43,156 nt of DNA from Faecalibacterium gallinarum (GCF_022180365.1 NZ_BQKV01000059.1:1-43156); one strand, 5' to 3'. Shown: positions 8,009 to 17,018, numbered from the stretch's first letter. A program made the numbers and translations. Notes: a model not told the origin generated them from the letters alone.

Positions 8009-9088
8009 ATGTACCAAATTGCATATATTGGCCGCTGGGAGACCCTCCCGGAAACGGCTGCCGCCATCTGTGACCATGACACGCCCAAGCTGGAGGCGCT
8101 GCTCCAAGGCGGTCTGGATTTAGATGTTCCCATCCAGCTCAGCGAATACATCAAGCTGATGCCATTGGAGATCGCGGTTTTTCGGAATGATGTGACCATG
8201 ATCCACTTCCTGCTGGAGCATGGAGCTGACCCCGGTCTGGCAGAGGAACAGCCCCTGCTGCTCACCGCCGCCCGCTGTTGTGGGCCAGAGGTGGTGGCGC
8301 TCTTTGCTGGACAGGCCGCAAAACTCAGCTCGAAGCAGAAAGAGCGGGCCTTCCAAGAAGTACGCTGGGGCAAGCGCCCGGAGAATATCCAGGTACTGGA
8401 GCAAGCCGGGATCACGGTGGAGAAGTTTGGCGGCGAGGCATTCCGGGCCGCTGTGTCCGAGGGCAACATCAAACTTGCCCGGCTGCTTCTGGAGAAAGGT
8501 GCGGACATCAATTACCACAAGCCGGACATGGTGTTTCCAAACGCCTCCACCGCTGTCACCGAAGCTGTCCGACACAAAAATCTCCCCATGGTGCGCTGGC
8601 TCATTGAGCAAGGAGCCGACATCACTATTGCTGACAAATACGGCGACCGGCCTTACACCGTGGCGGTGCAGAACAAGAATCAGGAGCTGGCCGACTACCT
8701 GAAAGCCCTGGAACCGGAGGAATGGCACAACGAGCAGGAGAAGCTCCGACAGCTTATGCCCTACAAGCTGCCTGCCAAGCTGGTGGAATACTTGAAGACC
8801 GGCCCCCTGCGGCTGGAGTTCCCGGATCAGGAATGGGTGAAGTGGGCGGAACTCTACTCCTTCATGGATGTACAGGAGATGACTTGGAAACGGAAGAAGC
8901 TGCTCTCCCTGATGGTGCAGATGGACAACTACAGCGACTATCTGCTGCTGTGGAGCCCCAGGGACAAAAAGCTGTGGTATCTGGACATCGAGCATGAGGA
9001 ATTCCACCCTCTGGCCAAATGGGATGACTTCATCGCAGATCCCGGCCGGTATCTGAACGGGATGATTGAGGGCGAGTTTGAGGAGTAA
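8009..9088 (+). CDS. Ankyrin-repeat protein, putative immunity protein
   Basis: The protein has 359 residues. Residues about 20-230 contain ankyrin repeats with the typical L-L-E-x-G-A-D motifs: FLLEHGADPG, LLLEKGADINYH and LIEQGADITIADKYGDRP. The C-terminal 120 residues form a separate Trp- and Tyr-rich domain similar to domains in SUKH or ankyrin immunity proteins. ATG 8009 is preferred because AGGTG precedes it. ATG 7979, overlapping the previous stop as ATGA, is a possible alternative adding 10 residues. Ankyrin proteins are recurrent in bacterial polyimmunity loci; the binding partner is unknown. Confidence 0.85.
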   Translation: MYQIAYIGRWETLPETAAAICDHDTPKLEALLQGGLDLDVPIQLSEYIKLMPLEIAVFRNDVTMIHFLLEHGADPGLAEEQPLLLTAARCCGPEVVALFAGQAAKLSSKQKERAFQEVRWGKRPENIQVLEQAGITVEKFGGEAFRAAVSEGNIKLARLLLEKGADINYHKPDMVFPNASTAVTEAVRHKNLPMVRWLIEQGADITIADKYGDRPYTVAVQNKNQELADYLKALEPEEWHNEQEKLRQLMPYKLPAKLVEYLKTGPLRLEFPDQEWVKWAELYSFMDVQEMTWKRKKLLSLMVQMDNYSDYLLLWSPRDKKLWYLDIEHEEFHPLAKWDDFIADPGRYLNGMIEGEFEE

Positions 9089-9092
9089 AGCC

Positions 9093-9713
9093 ATGACATC
9101 AATAGACTTTCTGAACAAGGTACATAAAAGCCTGGATTCGCAGGAATATAGCCTCTCTTATTCTCCGGCCAAGTCCAAGAATTATATGCTGTACTGCAAT
9201 GGCAACTTCATCGGCGGCCTGTTCGATGAGGAACTGTGCTTCGTCTACGCCGACAGTGTGAGTGAACTGCTGGGGCAGCCGGACCCCGTCTACCGTGGCT
9301 ACTCCAGCACCGCCCAGCACAGGATGCTGGTGATCCCGGAGGAACACTGGTCAAAGGCACTAAAACTGCTCTATGCTGAGAAATTTGACTGGAGCCGTTT
9401 GGTGTACGACATCACCTACACCAGCATTGGCGCGGCTGTGGTGGAGGACTTTTACGATGAGAATGTAGTCTTCCTGCGCTTCTGCTTTGAAAAGGAACTG
9501 TTGAAAAAGAACCCTCTGGACCGGCAGGGCCGTATCCTGCGGATGGTCTATATCAACCAGGACTTGACAAATACCGGTAAATATTTGTTTCCTGAGTTGC
9601 TGGACAAGTTCCTTGCCTTTTTTGATCGAAAAGGAAAAACCAGCCTGGAAACCATGCTGAATCGGTGGTACACCGCGCTGGAGAAGGAGTACCGCAGCCA
9701 GACAGCAGAATAA
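9093..9713 (+). CDS. TfoX-N-like domain protein
   Basis: A 206-residue protein. The N-terminal 100 residues (YCNGNFIGGLFDEELCFVY, then MLVIPEEHWSKALKLLY) follow the layout of a TfoX N-terminal-like fold: an f-G-G strand, a hairpin and a P-E-E helix. That similarity is judged by eye and is weak. The C-terminal half is helical. ATG 9093 starts 2 bases after the previous stop, with GAGGAG upstream; the TTG at 9066 lies inside the ankyrin gene. Its function in an immunity array is unknown. Confidence 0.6.
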   Translation: MTSIDFLNKVHKSLDSQEYSLSYSPAKSKNYMLYCNGNFIGGLFDEELCFVYADSVSELLGQPDPVYRGYSSTAQHRMLVIPEEHWSKALKLLYAEKFDWSRLVYDITYTSIGAAVVEDFYDENVVFLRFCFEKELLKKNPLDRQGRILRMVYINQDLTNTGKYLFPELLDKFLAFFDRKGKTSLETMLNRWYTALEKEYRSQTAE

Positions 9714-9727
9714 AGGAGGGCGGCAAC

Positions 9728-10318
9728 ATGACAGAAGAAAACAGAACCTACATCACCCATCTCAAGGTCACGGATGTCCCGTGGCACCGGCTCACCACCA
9801 CCTATGGCCGGGGGACGAATTTTCCCGCACACCTGACAGTGCTGGAGCAGATGCGTGATTTGGCATCCGTCAAAGAGTCCCTCTACAAGCTCACCACCAA
9901 CATGGAGCACCAGGGTACCCTGTGGCACGCTACCCCTTTCGGTATGGTGTTCCTGTGCCGAATTCTGGAGAAGGCCCTCGCAGACAGTGGGCAGAACCCT
10001 GCGGCCCATTTCCTGGCCGGGGAGCTGCTTGACTTCTTTGCCTGCATCCTCCAGTGCTTTCACGATGGGGATGAGATGGAACACGCCTCTCCCCTCCCCT
10101 GCTTCTCCGATTTGCTGAAGGAAGAATACCTGTGGTCGGAGGAATATGACGAGGAAGAAGATGAGATGCGCTACGAGGAGGACGAGGTCTTCCCGGATGA
10201 CCTGTTCTATAGCTTCTATTACTACTCCTGGCAGGCGGTGAAAGCCTACCAGGATGTATTGGAGCAAGTCCCGGCAGAGTTTGCCCAGCCTGCTGCCGCA
10301 GTGCTGGAACTGCTGTAA
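9728..10318 (+). CDS. Hypothetical acidic protein, immunity-array member
   Basis: This 196-residue protein is mostly helical, with a strongly acidic stretch at about residues 138-160 (Glu and Asp in EEYDEEEDEMRYEEDE). Acidic surfaces are common in immunity proteins because many nuclease toxins are basic, so a decoy-like binding mode is plausible but not shown. AGGAGG lies 9 bases before ATG 9728. Family not recognised. Confidence 0.65.
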   Translation: MTEENRTYITHLKVTDVPWHRLTTTYGRGTNFPAHLTVLEQMRDLASVKESLYKLTTNMEHQGTLWHATPFGMVFLCRILEKALADSGQNPAAHFLAGELLDFFACILQCFHDGDEMEHASPLPCFSDLLKEEYLWSEEYDEEEDEMRYEEDEVFPDDLFYSFYYYSWQAVKAYQDVLEQVPAEFAQPAAAVLELL

Positions 10319-10332
10319 AGGAGGCTGCACAG

Positions 10333-11172
10333 ATGTTTGAAGAATTCTATGAGATGTACGAGCCCGAGGAGCAGGAAGTGGTCGCTCTGATCAATCGCTG
10401 CATTGGGGGCGGATTTAACTGGAAAGGCAACTTTTGGGAAATGACCGTTGTGACGCTGGGCATCATGTTCTGTGACACCGGCAAGGTCAGCACCAAAGAG
10501 GAGCAGCTGGATTGGCCGGTCACCGATGAGGAACGCAATGGCGAAAAGGGCTGGGGCCGCTTTCAAAAAGAGCAGATCTGCCGCCTGAAGATTCGCCGGA
10601 TGAAAGAAGAATGGGCAAAGGATCTGGTGGTGCGGCCCTGGTGTATCTCCCAGGAGGTCAAGACCCATGAGGACTGCCCGGAACTCGGGGCTGTTCTGGA
10701 GGAATACCACAAGCCGGTGGTGATCCAGGACCAGGTGCTGGGAGAACTGACACTGGACAAGGACTACGGTTCCTTTGAGGGCGAAATCCAGTGGTACGGA
10801 AAGGATGTGAGCCTTTCTCTGGAAGTCAATTCTGAGAGCAAGCCTTCCTGGACCCGCGCCCGCAGTGCCGCCAAGAAGCTGCTGGCCGACTGTGAAACCT
10901 GGGACAAAGCCATGCGGGAGCTTGCAGCCAAGAACCTGACCGAACTGGCCAACAACTGGCTCTCCCAAGATGAAGAAAATCCCCGTGACCCAGAAACAGA
11001 CCCCATCACCGAGGAGGAATTTGTCCGGCGGATCAGCCTGACGAGCCTGTCCGTCACCTCCGGCGGCAGCTTCACCGCCTGGTTTGACTGCGACGAGATG
11101 TTCACCGACCATGCGGTGACGGTCTACGGCTCCCTGAAAAAGGGCCTCAAAACTGCCAACATTGAGGGGTAA
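10333..11172 (+). CDS. DUF2262 domain protein, putative immunity protein (copy 2)
   Basis: A 279-residue paralogue of the protein at 4539-5381. Shared blocks include QVLGELTLDKDYGSFEG, KPSWTRARSAAKKLLAD, CETWDKAMREL, DPITEEEFVRRI and a final HAVTVYGSLKKG. The N-terminal 110 residues are less similar, so the pair may recognise different toxins. AGGAGG precedes ATG 10333. The following gene begins 13 bases after the stop. Confidence 0.85.
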   Translation: MFEEFYEMYEPEEQEVVALINRCIGGGFNWKGNFWEMTVVTLGIMFCDTGKVSTKEEQLDWPVTDEERNGEKGWGRFQKEQICRLKIRRMKEEWAKDLVVRPWCISQEVKTHEDCPELGAVLEEYHKPVVIQDQVLGELTLDKDYGSFEGEIQWYGKDVSLSLEVNSESKPSWTRARSAAKKLLADCETWDKAMRELAAKNLTELANNWLSQDEENPRDPETDPITEEEFVRRISLTSLSVTSGGSFTAWFDCDEMFTDHAVTVYGSLKKGLKTANIEG

Positions 11173-11185
11173 GGAGGATAGCATT

Positions 11186-11689
11186 ATGAAACTGAACTGT
11201 AAACGCATTGATTTTACATATACGCCCGGTGAGGAAATCTTTAACTTTCCCGAGGAATCGGGACTGCCCTTTCTCTTCGATGTAGATGAAGAACTGACTG
11301 CTGATCCTGCTGCCATGGATGTGGTGGGAGAAATGCTGGATGAGGCGGAGAAATTGGCGGAGAAGGCCAAAGCCGCCATCAAATCGGCGCTGGCGGACGA
11401 GGACAGCCGCTACCATAGCGTTGTGACATTTTTCATGGAGTTCCACCGGGACGATGTAGGCCCGGATATTGCGGCGGAACTTTTTCCGGGAACCGACCCA
11501 TCCAAGCTGTCCTTTGCCGAGATGGTGGACTTTTTGAAGCTCAAACGGTTCGGCAGTCTGGTGGATGACGAGATGGATCAACAGGTTTTCATTATAGATC
11601 TGTCCTTCAACCCGGAGATCACCGACGAGCTGATGGTAATCTACTTTGACTTGAACAAGGAGATTTTCTGTATCACCCATGAAAGCTGA
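11186..11689 (+). CDS. DUF2004-like protein, putative immunity protein
   Basis: A 167-residue acidic protein. The C-terminal half has the alternating strand pattern and the ending FNPEITDELMVIYFDLNKE that I associate with DUF2004-type proteins; this is a tentative match. ATG 11186 follows AAGGAGG by 9 bases. The GTG-type start 24 bases upstream overlaps the previous gene and is rejected. No membrane segment or catalytic motif is seen. Confidence 0.6.
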   Translation: MKLNCKRIDFTYTPGEEIFNFPEESGLPFLFDVDEELTADPAAMDVVGEMLDEAEKLAEKAKAAIKSALADEDSRYHSVVTFFMEFHRDDVGPDIAAELFPGTDPSKLSFAEMVDFLKLKRFGSLVDDEMDQQVFIIDLSFNPEITDELMVIYFDLNKEIFCITHES

Positions 11690-11705
11690 TGCGAGAGAAT
11701 TGCCT

Positions 11706-12117
11706 ATGGAAAAAGCGACTGCTGTTAATACCTGCTTAGGTGTTTTGAAAGGACGGGACTGCATCTATCTGGACCAGGTGAAACAGGATGCTCTGAACAA
11801 TCTGACCTTTACGGGGGACATCAATGGCCATCTAATCTCCCAGCGCAGGGACGAAAAAGACTGGTTTCCCTATACACTCACCTTCCGGCAGGTGCTGGCC
11901 TATTTTACTTGTGAATTGGACACCTATGAAAATATGGCTGGGACGGAGTATCTGGATGGCAGTTCCTTCGATTTAATTGAGGACAGCACCTGGCTGAAGT
12001 CTCTGGCCGGTGCGGGAGGACTTTGACAAAGGCATCTATCGGCACTACCGGCTGTTTACATACGATGATGTTTACAACATCATTGCAGTTTTCTATGAGT
12101 TTGTGGCAGAGTTGTAA
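11706..12117 (+). pseudogene. Small immunity-type gene disrupted by a +1 frameshift
   Basis: Frame 1 runs from ATG 11706 through EDSTWLKSL, then reads an implausible A-G-A-G-G-L and stops at 12026. From about 12007 the +1 frame continues sensibly as P-V-R-E-D-F-D-K-G-I-Y-R-H-Y-R-L-F-T-Y-D-D-V-Y and stops at 12117. Removing one base near 12006 (extra G in CTGGCC) restores a protein of 136 residues. The total of 412 bases is one more than 137 codons. The family is not recognised. An alternative upstream ATG at 11679 overlaps the preceding gene. This may be a true pseudogene or an assembly error. Confidence 0.75.
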
Positions 12118-12149
12118 ATGTCTGAAATCTGGTAATGGAGGTAACCACC

Positions 12150-12704
12150 ATGATCAAAGAACGCATCCCCATTTCCGGCAATCTCAAAAACAAGGTCAGG
12201 CAGCTGATGGAGTACGCCGGATGGCAGGAAGGGCGAAAAGTGGACATCTCCATTGCGGAGAAGTATTACGCCGATCATGGCGTCCCGATGATGAAGACTA
12301 CCCAGCGGTTTTATCGCAAGTATTTCGGCCTGTGCTGTGAGTGGTACCTGGAGCAGAAAAAACTGAGCTGGGCGGCTGACTTCCAATTCGCTTTGTTCCC
12401 TTACCTGGTCAACGGGATCAAAAACCATTTGGAAGAAGCCTATTTTCGGGATATGTCCGGCTGTGAACTGGCAGAGATCGAACAGGCTGCCGGTGAAAAA
12501 TGCCAGCCTATCGGTCATATCGGCTACTACTACCCGGCGGAGGTTTGGATCTCCGAGTACGGGAAACTGTATGCGAAATATGAGTACCAGGATGAGATTG
12601 AGTGCTTTCCAAATGTGTTTGCCCTGATCGAACGGGACCTGCGACAATGCAAATTTGATTCCGCTGCCATGAAAACCGTGGAGGCACTGGACGGAAAGCT
12701 GTAA
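12150..12704 (+). CDS. SUKH-3-like immunity protein
   Basis: This 184-residue protein matches the SUKH-3 layout. An N-terminal helix with A-G-W-x-x-G-R-K-V (AGWQEGRKVDISIAEKYY) comes first, then a FGL-type strand region. Late strands and a helix follow (WISEYGKLYAKYEYQDEIECF, then FALIERDL). SUKH-superfamily proteins are antidotes to polymorphic nuclease-type and other toxins. ATG 12150 was chosen because GGAGGT lies 9 bases upstream; ATG 12135 adds five residues without a good site. Confidence 0.75.
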   Translation: MIKERIPISGNLKNKVRQLMEYAGWQEGRKVDISIAEKYYADHGVPMMKTTQRFYRKYFGLCCEWYLEQKKLSWAADFQFALFPYLVNGIKNHLEEAYFRDMSGCELAEIEQAAGEKCQPIGHIGYYYPAEVWISEYGKLYAKYEYQDEIECFPNVFALIERDLRQCKFDSAAMKTVEALDGKL

Positions 12705-12727
12705 GAACTCTTCAAGGAGGAACTGAC

Positions 12728-13576
12728 ATGAGCATCAAAGAAAAACTGGAGTCGTTGGGCAGAAACAGCATTCAGCTGAAAATTGCCAGAAAAGAGACAT
12801 ACAAGCTGGGCGCTACCCGCTTCGGCGGGAAGCCGGATGTGCCGCCGGACTTCGTTTGGCCCACCTATGAGGGCGAGAGCTATGACCATGTGGTGAAGAA
12901 TCGTCCTCTCACTTTCCTGGCTCAGTTCAACTGTGCGGAACTGGCCCAGTTTGACAAAGAGCATCTTCTGCCCGATCACGGCCTGCTTTCCTTCTTCTAT
13001 GAAACGGACACCCAGTGCTGGGGCTATGATCCTAAGGACAAGGGCTGCGCCTGCGTTTATTGGTTTGAAGATCTTTCGGCTCTGTCCGCTGCGAACTTTC
13101 CTGCGGAGATGGGAGAGGATTTCAAGTTTCCCATGGTCAAGATCAAGCTGGATGCCAAGACCTCCTATCCTTCCTGGCAGGACTTCAGCGAGGTGTTCCC
13201 GGATGAAAAGGATGACGACGCTTTCAACGATGCTTTGGATGAACTGACTGGCGAGGACCCTGAGAACCCGGATGATCGCTCCCAGCTGCTGGGCTGGCCC
13301 GATGTGATCCAGAACAGCATGTTTGACGAGTGCGACCTGGTGACTCAGGGCTACTATCTGGGCAACGGCTGGCTCAATATCCCCAAGGAGGTCCGTCAGC
13401 GGGCGGAAGAAACGGCCCGTGACCGCTGGATGTTGCTGTTCCAGCTGGATATCGTGGAGCTTGGCGACTTTGAGCTGATGTTCGGAGACTGCGGGCACAT
13501 CTATTTCTACATTACCAAAGAGGACCTGGCCGTCCGCCGCTTTGACCGGATCTGGCTGATCCTCCAGTGCTATTAA
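12728..13576 (+). CDS. DUF1963 (YwqG-family) protein
   Basis: A 282-residue protein of the DUF1963/YwqG family. Near residue 35 it has F-G-G-K-P-D-V-P-P-D-F-V-W-P. It then has PLTFLAQFNCAEL near residue 63, GLLSFFYE near residue 87, and the C-terminal strands GDFELMFGDCGHIYFYIT. The length is normal for the family. These proteins are frequent in polyimmunity loci, and the known folds suggest peptide or protein binding rather than catalysis. AAGGAGG precedes the ATG. It is complete and soluble. Confidence 0.85.
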   Translation: MSIKEKLESLGRNSIQLKIARKETYKLGATRFGGKPDVPPDFVWPTYEGESYDHVVKNRPLTFLAQFNCAELAQFDKEHLLPDHGLLSFFYETDTQCWGYDPKDKGCACVYWFEDLSALSAANFPAEMGEDFKFPMVKIKLDAKTSYPSWQDFSEVFPDEKDDDAFNDALDELTGEDPENPDDRSQLLGWPDVIQNSMFDECDLVTQGYYLGNGWLNIPKEVRQRAEETARDRWMLLFQLDIVELGDFELMFGDCGHIYFYITKEDLAVRRFDRIWLILQCY

Positions 13577-13580
13577 AATC

Positions 13581-14582
13581 ATGAAACAGAACTTTACGGC
13601 TTGGCGCAATCAAATATTGCAGAATCCCCAGAACATTTCACCGCTGAAATTTGGAATGTCACAGGATGAGGTGATAGAAATTTTCGGCAAGCCCGATGCT
13701 GTTTCCACCATGAGAAGCGACGGGAAACCTCTCATCCTCAAATATCATGACATTGAACTGCATTTCGATAGAAAGGCCCCTCATGGGCTCCATTTGGTTT
13801 ATAGTGACGATGAAATCGAGCTGAGCATAACAGATCATCACAAAGAAGTGCTGCAGCCGATCACAAACATAGAGCCGGTGGACAACGAGTTTTTCCTTCA
13901 AGATGGAGCCGTTTATTTCTCTGGCCTATATGAAAACGGCTTGTTGAAGGGTGTTTCACCCAAAGACTTCTGCTGCTGGCATTACTGGGGCAAATCCTCT
14001 ACGGCCTGCTTTCTCGGCGGGATTCGTCTGCGTGGAGCAGACCCGGCATCGTTTCGGGTACTAAACTATGCCTACGCGATGGATAAAACAGCCGTCTACA
14101 CCACCAGCGGGAGAATCCCAGATGTAGAGCTGGCAGCCTTCCAGGTATTAGACAATGGCCAGAACGATTCGGGTGCGCCCCGGGGATATGCAAAGGACAG
14201 CCGGCAGGTCTACTTTCACAACGGAGACGGCAAGGTGAAGATCATCAAAGGCGCGGAAGTTTCCTCTTTTCGCTCGTTGGGCGACACCTATTTTGCCAGG
14301 GATGAGAAACGGATCTATGCTTACGGTAAGCAGCTCCCCAAGGCAGATCTCCCCTCATGGGAATTGCTCAGTCACTGGTATTCCCGCGATACCAGGCGGG
14401 TGTACTACCTCAACCGGGAGATCAAGGGGGCGGATCGGGACAGTTTTACGGTATGCACCCCGCTGGACGCACCTCCGCTTGCCGATCATCTGGCCCGTGA
14501 CAAGGAACATTTTTACCAAAACGATGAGATGATTGAAGAACCGCTGTGGCGGGAAAGGCTGCAAGCAATACAGGAAAAATGA
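13581..14582 (+). CDS. DKNYY-family protein with N-terminal SmpA-like domain
   Basis: The protein has 333 residues. The N-terminal 60 residues (PLKFGMSQDEVIEIFGKPDAV) have the G-M-x-x-x-E-V-x-x-x-x-G-x-P motif of SmpA/OmlA-type small domains. Residues about 150-330 contain repeated DKNYY units: AMDKTAVYTTSGRIP, AKDSRQVYFHNGDGK, ARDEKRIYAYGKQLP and SRDTRRVYYLNREIKGAD. DKNYY repeats form beta-hairpin arrays and occur in immunity loci. There is no signal peptide, so it should be cytoplasmic. It starts 4 bases after the previous stop; the ribosome binding site is weak. Confidence 0.8.
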   Translation: MKQNFTAWRNQILQNPQNISPLKFGMSQDEVIEIFGKPDAVSTMRSDGKPLILKYHDIELHFDRKAPHGLHLVYSDDEIELSITDHHKEVLQPITNIEPVDNEFFLQDGAVYFSGLYENGLLKGVSPKDFCCWHYWGKSSTACFLGGIRLRGADPASFRVLNYAYAMDKTAVYTTSGRIPDVELAAFQVLDNGQNDSGAPRGYAKDSRQVYFHNGDGKVKIIKGAEVSSFRSLGDTYFARDEKRIYAYGKQLPKADLPSWELLSHWYSRDTRRVYYLNREIKGADRDSFTVCTPLDAPPLADHLARDKEHFYQNDEMIEEPLWRERLQAIQEK

Positions 14583-14596
14583 AAGGAGCAATCCCT

Positions 14597-14923
14597 ATGA
14601 AAGCATTTGACCCCAATTACAAACTGCTGGACGAGATGTATCAGGACGATTACTATCCTACCTTTCTGGTGGACAAGGTAAAGGACGAACTCCAGAAGGT
14701 CATCGACCTGCTTGAGAGCGGCGAAACCGACACCGAAGTGGTGCAGGAAACGCTGGACGAGGCGGTCTGCGGGATCAATGACCTCCAGGACGAATTTTAT
14801 GAGAACGACAGCGAGATTGAAACGGTGGCCCGGGACTGCATCGGCGTCACAGTAGACTACATTTTGAAGTGGTTTGGCATTCCCATTGATATGGAGGAAG
14901 CCATCCGGGAAAGGGACTGGTGA
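14597..14923 (+). CDS. DUF5713 family protein
   Basis: This 108-residue acidic helical protein matches DUF5713 over its whole length. It begins with L-D-E-M-Y-Q-D-D-Y-Y-P-T-F-L-V-D-K. The family block LQDEFYENDSEIETVARDCI lies near residue 67, and it ends with E-A-I-R-E-R-D-W. Family members occur as single genes in immunity-type clusters, and the mode of action is unknown to me. ATG 14597 follows AAAGGAG; the earlier in-frame start at 14546 lies inside the DKNYY gene. Confidence 0.8.
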   Translation: MKAFDPNYKLLDEMYQDDYYPTFLVDKVKDELQKVIDLLESGETDTEVVQETLDEAVCGINDLQDEFYENDSEIETVARDCIGVTVDYILKWFGIPIDMEEAIRERDW

Positions 14924-14928
14924 AAACA

Positions 14929-15279
14929 ATGTCCATTGAAAATATGTTTGGCGACCTGGATAAGATCGACATTCTGGCGGAAAAACCCGAAACAAAGGAA
15001 GTTTTAATGGTCCTCGTCTGCAACGGGTTCATTGACGGCTCCCCGGAAACACAGAAGGCCCTGCTCGACAAGATGGAGGGCTACCTGAACCACACCCAGA
15101 GCGAGGAATTTCAAAGGGAATATGGGGACTGGTCCGTGATTTTGCGGGTGACCCTTGGTCGGGAACCGGATGAGCGCGTCCTGGCCCTGCTCAGTAAGTG
15201 CCCCGCATGGGCAGAGGACTATGGCATAAAGCTGGAAATTGAAATTGGAGGAAAACAGGTTCGCATCGTAGAGAGCTAA
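14929..15279 (+). CDS. DUF6572 family protein
   Basis: A 116-residue alpha/beta protein resembling DUF6572. It has an I-D-I-L-A-E-K-P-E-T-K-E-V strand pair, then a DG-S-x-x-T-Q helix with LLDKMEGYLNHTQSEEF. The W-S-V-I-L-R-V strand is followed by the C-terminal YGIKLEIEIGGK. ATG 14929 has GGTGA 5 bases upstream. GTG 14920, overlapping the previous stop as GTGA, would add three residues. Small genes of this family commonly sit beside DUF5713 and DUF4241 genes, as here. Confidence 0.7.
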   Translation: MSIENMFGDLDKIDILAEKPETKEVLMVLVCNGFIDGSPETQKALLDKMEGYLNHTQSEEFQREYGDWSVILRVTLGREPDERVLALLSKCPAWAEDYGIKLEIEIGGKQVRIVES

Positions 15280-15315
15280 CCTATGCTCAAACCGAATCAA
15301 CAGGAGGAAACAAGT

Positions 15316-16047
15316 ATGCCGACTGCCGAATGGATGAACAGATATGAAACCATCAAAGACAAACTGACCTGCAAAACGGACCTAGAAGCCTATTTTACTG
15401 AAAAAGCAATCGGAACTATGGAAGTGGACGTGCTGGACATCGGCGCAGTTCACTTCCCTACCGGAACTATCTTCGCCTGTGACCCGCTGGTGGAGCTGGA
15501 AGACACGCTGCCCTTCATCCAGACAATCCCTGCCGGGACTTATCCAGTAAAGATCTGTGTGGTGCCCAGTAAAAAATACGGCGACCGCTACGCCTGCGCC
15601 AAGGTGGAGGTCAGTGGGGAAAAGCCTGTCCGCTATGAGCTAGCCATGACAGGCAAAGAGGACCTCAATGAGGAACTGGGCGAGGACGATTATTTTGGCT
15701 TTGGCGTAGACGCCGGGATGGGCTGTGTGGCAGACATCCAGACCCAGGCAGCCTTCAAGACCTACTGGGCCAAGCGGCTGGAGGAAGACCCGGATATCGA
15801 CCCTTATAACGACCTGTTCTGCGACCTTCTGGAAGAAAACGCCAAAGCCCATCCCAAATATCAATCGAGCTATGGCGACTGGCTCAACTGGACCGTGCCG
15901 GACACCGACTGCAATCTGCCCATCTTCGCCTCTGGCTGGGGTGACGGCTACTATCCGGTCTACTTCGGCTATGACGCAAAGGGCGAAGTCTGCGCCGTGT
16001 ATGTGCATTTCATCGACATTGAATCCAGCTACAAAGAACAGGCATAA
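15316..16047 (+). CDS. DUF4241 family protein, putative immunity protein
   Basis: This 243-residue protein matches DUF4241. It has a strand with GAVHFPTGTIFACDPL near residue 46, then IPAGTYPVKICVV near residue 75. The G-F-G-V-D-A-G-M-G-C-V-A-D block lies near residue 131. The C-terminal ASGWGDGYYPVYFGYDAKG is typical of the family. ATG 15316 was chosen because CAGGAGGAAA lies 7-8 bases upstream; the ATG at 15283 has no site. DUF4241 proteins recur in Bacillota polyimmunity loci. Complete and cytoplasmic. Confidence 0.85.
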   Translation: MPTAEWMNRYETIKDKLTCKTDLEAYFTEKAIGTMEVDVLDIGAVHFPTGTIFACDPLVELEDTLPFIQTIPAGTYPVKICVVPSKKYGDRYACAKVEVSGEKPVRYELAMTGKEDLNEELGEDDYFGFGVDAGMGCVADIQTQAAFKTYWAKRLEEDPDIDPYNDLFCDLLEENAKAHPKYQSSYGDWLNWTVPDTDCNLPIFASGWGDGYYPVYFGYDAKGEVCAVYVHFIDIESSYKEQA

Positions 16048-16058
16048 GGAGGCAAACC

Positions 16059-17018
16059 ATGGAATGGCCAAAACGGGCACGGACAGCAGACTGGGTAAGT
16101 GGTGTCCTGACCTTAGACGGAGAAAAGCAGTTTGAAGTCCCGGAGCTGACCGCAGAGATCATGGAGCGGCTGGCCGGTTACACCCTGGTGGGCTTCCATG
16201 TGAAAGGCTATCCGGTGACGGATGACCTGCTCTCCCCTTTTGCCGGACACAAAAACATGACCAACTTCGGCGTTGAGGACGGCGCCCTCACTGACGGCTG
16301 TTTCCCTGTCTTTTCCGCCATGCCCAAGCTGCGCTATCTGCTGCTGGACGGCAATGCCGCCATCCACGGCAGCGGTCTGTCCGCCCTGCAAGGCTGCAAG
16401 CTGGACCTTATCACTCTCAACCGCACCAGGCTGGATGATGCCGGGCTGCTCCAGGCGGCCTCCATCCCCAAACTCTCCCACATCCAGATAGACCATACCG
16501 CCGTTACCTATGAGGGCCTGCTGGCCGTCGCCAGCAACAACTACATCGAACCGGTAGCCCATGTGCAATTCACCAAAGAGCAGATGGAACACTTCTCCCA
16601 GCTCCAGCGGGAGAAAGCCAAAAAGCCCGTCCAGCTAGATGAGAAGGCAGCGGAGGAATGCCGCAGGGTGCTGTTCGCTTTCTTTATAGAAATGACGGAA
16701 TGGGAGCAGTACATGGAGCAGGCCGGGTTTGAAGATGCCGAGGCGGTGCCCCGCCTGCTGGCGATTTGGGAGAAGTATGTGAGCGAAAAGCCCCGTCCGG
16801 GCTACCGGCCTCTGGGCCTCTCCTACAGTGCCCAGGGCACCTACAACGGGGAAGAATTCCTTGATGCGGAGCAGATCACCAAGAACAAGCTCTACATCTA
16901 CACCAAAGAGCAAAATACCGGCTTTGACCGCCGCTTCCTGATGAAGCGTGTGGGCGATGGCTGGAGGATCGACGCGGTGCAGGAGCGGCTGGATGGCTGG
17001 CAGCGGACAGGATTGTAA
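16059..17018 (+). CDS. LRR protein with C-terminal NTF2-like immunity domain
   Basis: A 319-residue two-part protein. Residues about 25-170 form a short leucine-rich-repeat solenoid (MPKLRYLLLDGNAAIHGSGL, then LDLITLNRTRLDDAGLL). Residues about 195-315 look like an NTF2-fold domain: helices with FFIEMTEWEQYMEQ, then beta strands, ending in R-F-L-M-K-R-V-G-D-G-W-R-I-D-A-V. The G-W-R-I-D ending is characteristic of NTF2-like immunity proteins. GGAGG precedes the ATG at 16059. The LRR may add a second binding surface, which is inference. Confidence 0.75.
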   Translation: MEWPKRARTADWVSGVLTLDGEKQFEVPELTAEIMERLAGYTLVGFHVKGYPVTDDLLSPFAGHKNMTNFGVEDGALTDGCFPVFSAMPKLRYLLLDGNAAIHGSGLSALQGCKLDLITLNRTRLDDAGLLQAASIPKLSHIQIDHTAVTYEGLLAVASNNYIEPVAHVQFTKEQMEHFSQLQREKAKKPVQLDEKAAEECRRVLFAFFIEMTEWEQYMEQAGFEDAEAVPRLLAIWEKYVSEKPRPGYRPLGLSYSAQGTYNGEEFLDAEQITKNKLYIYTKEQNTGFDRRFLMKRVGDGWRIDAVQERLDGWQRTGL

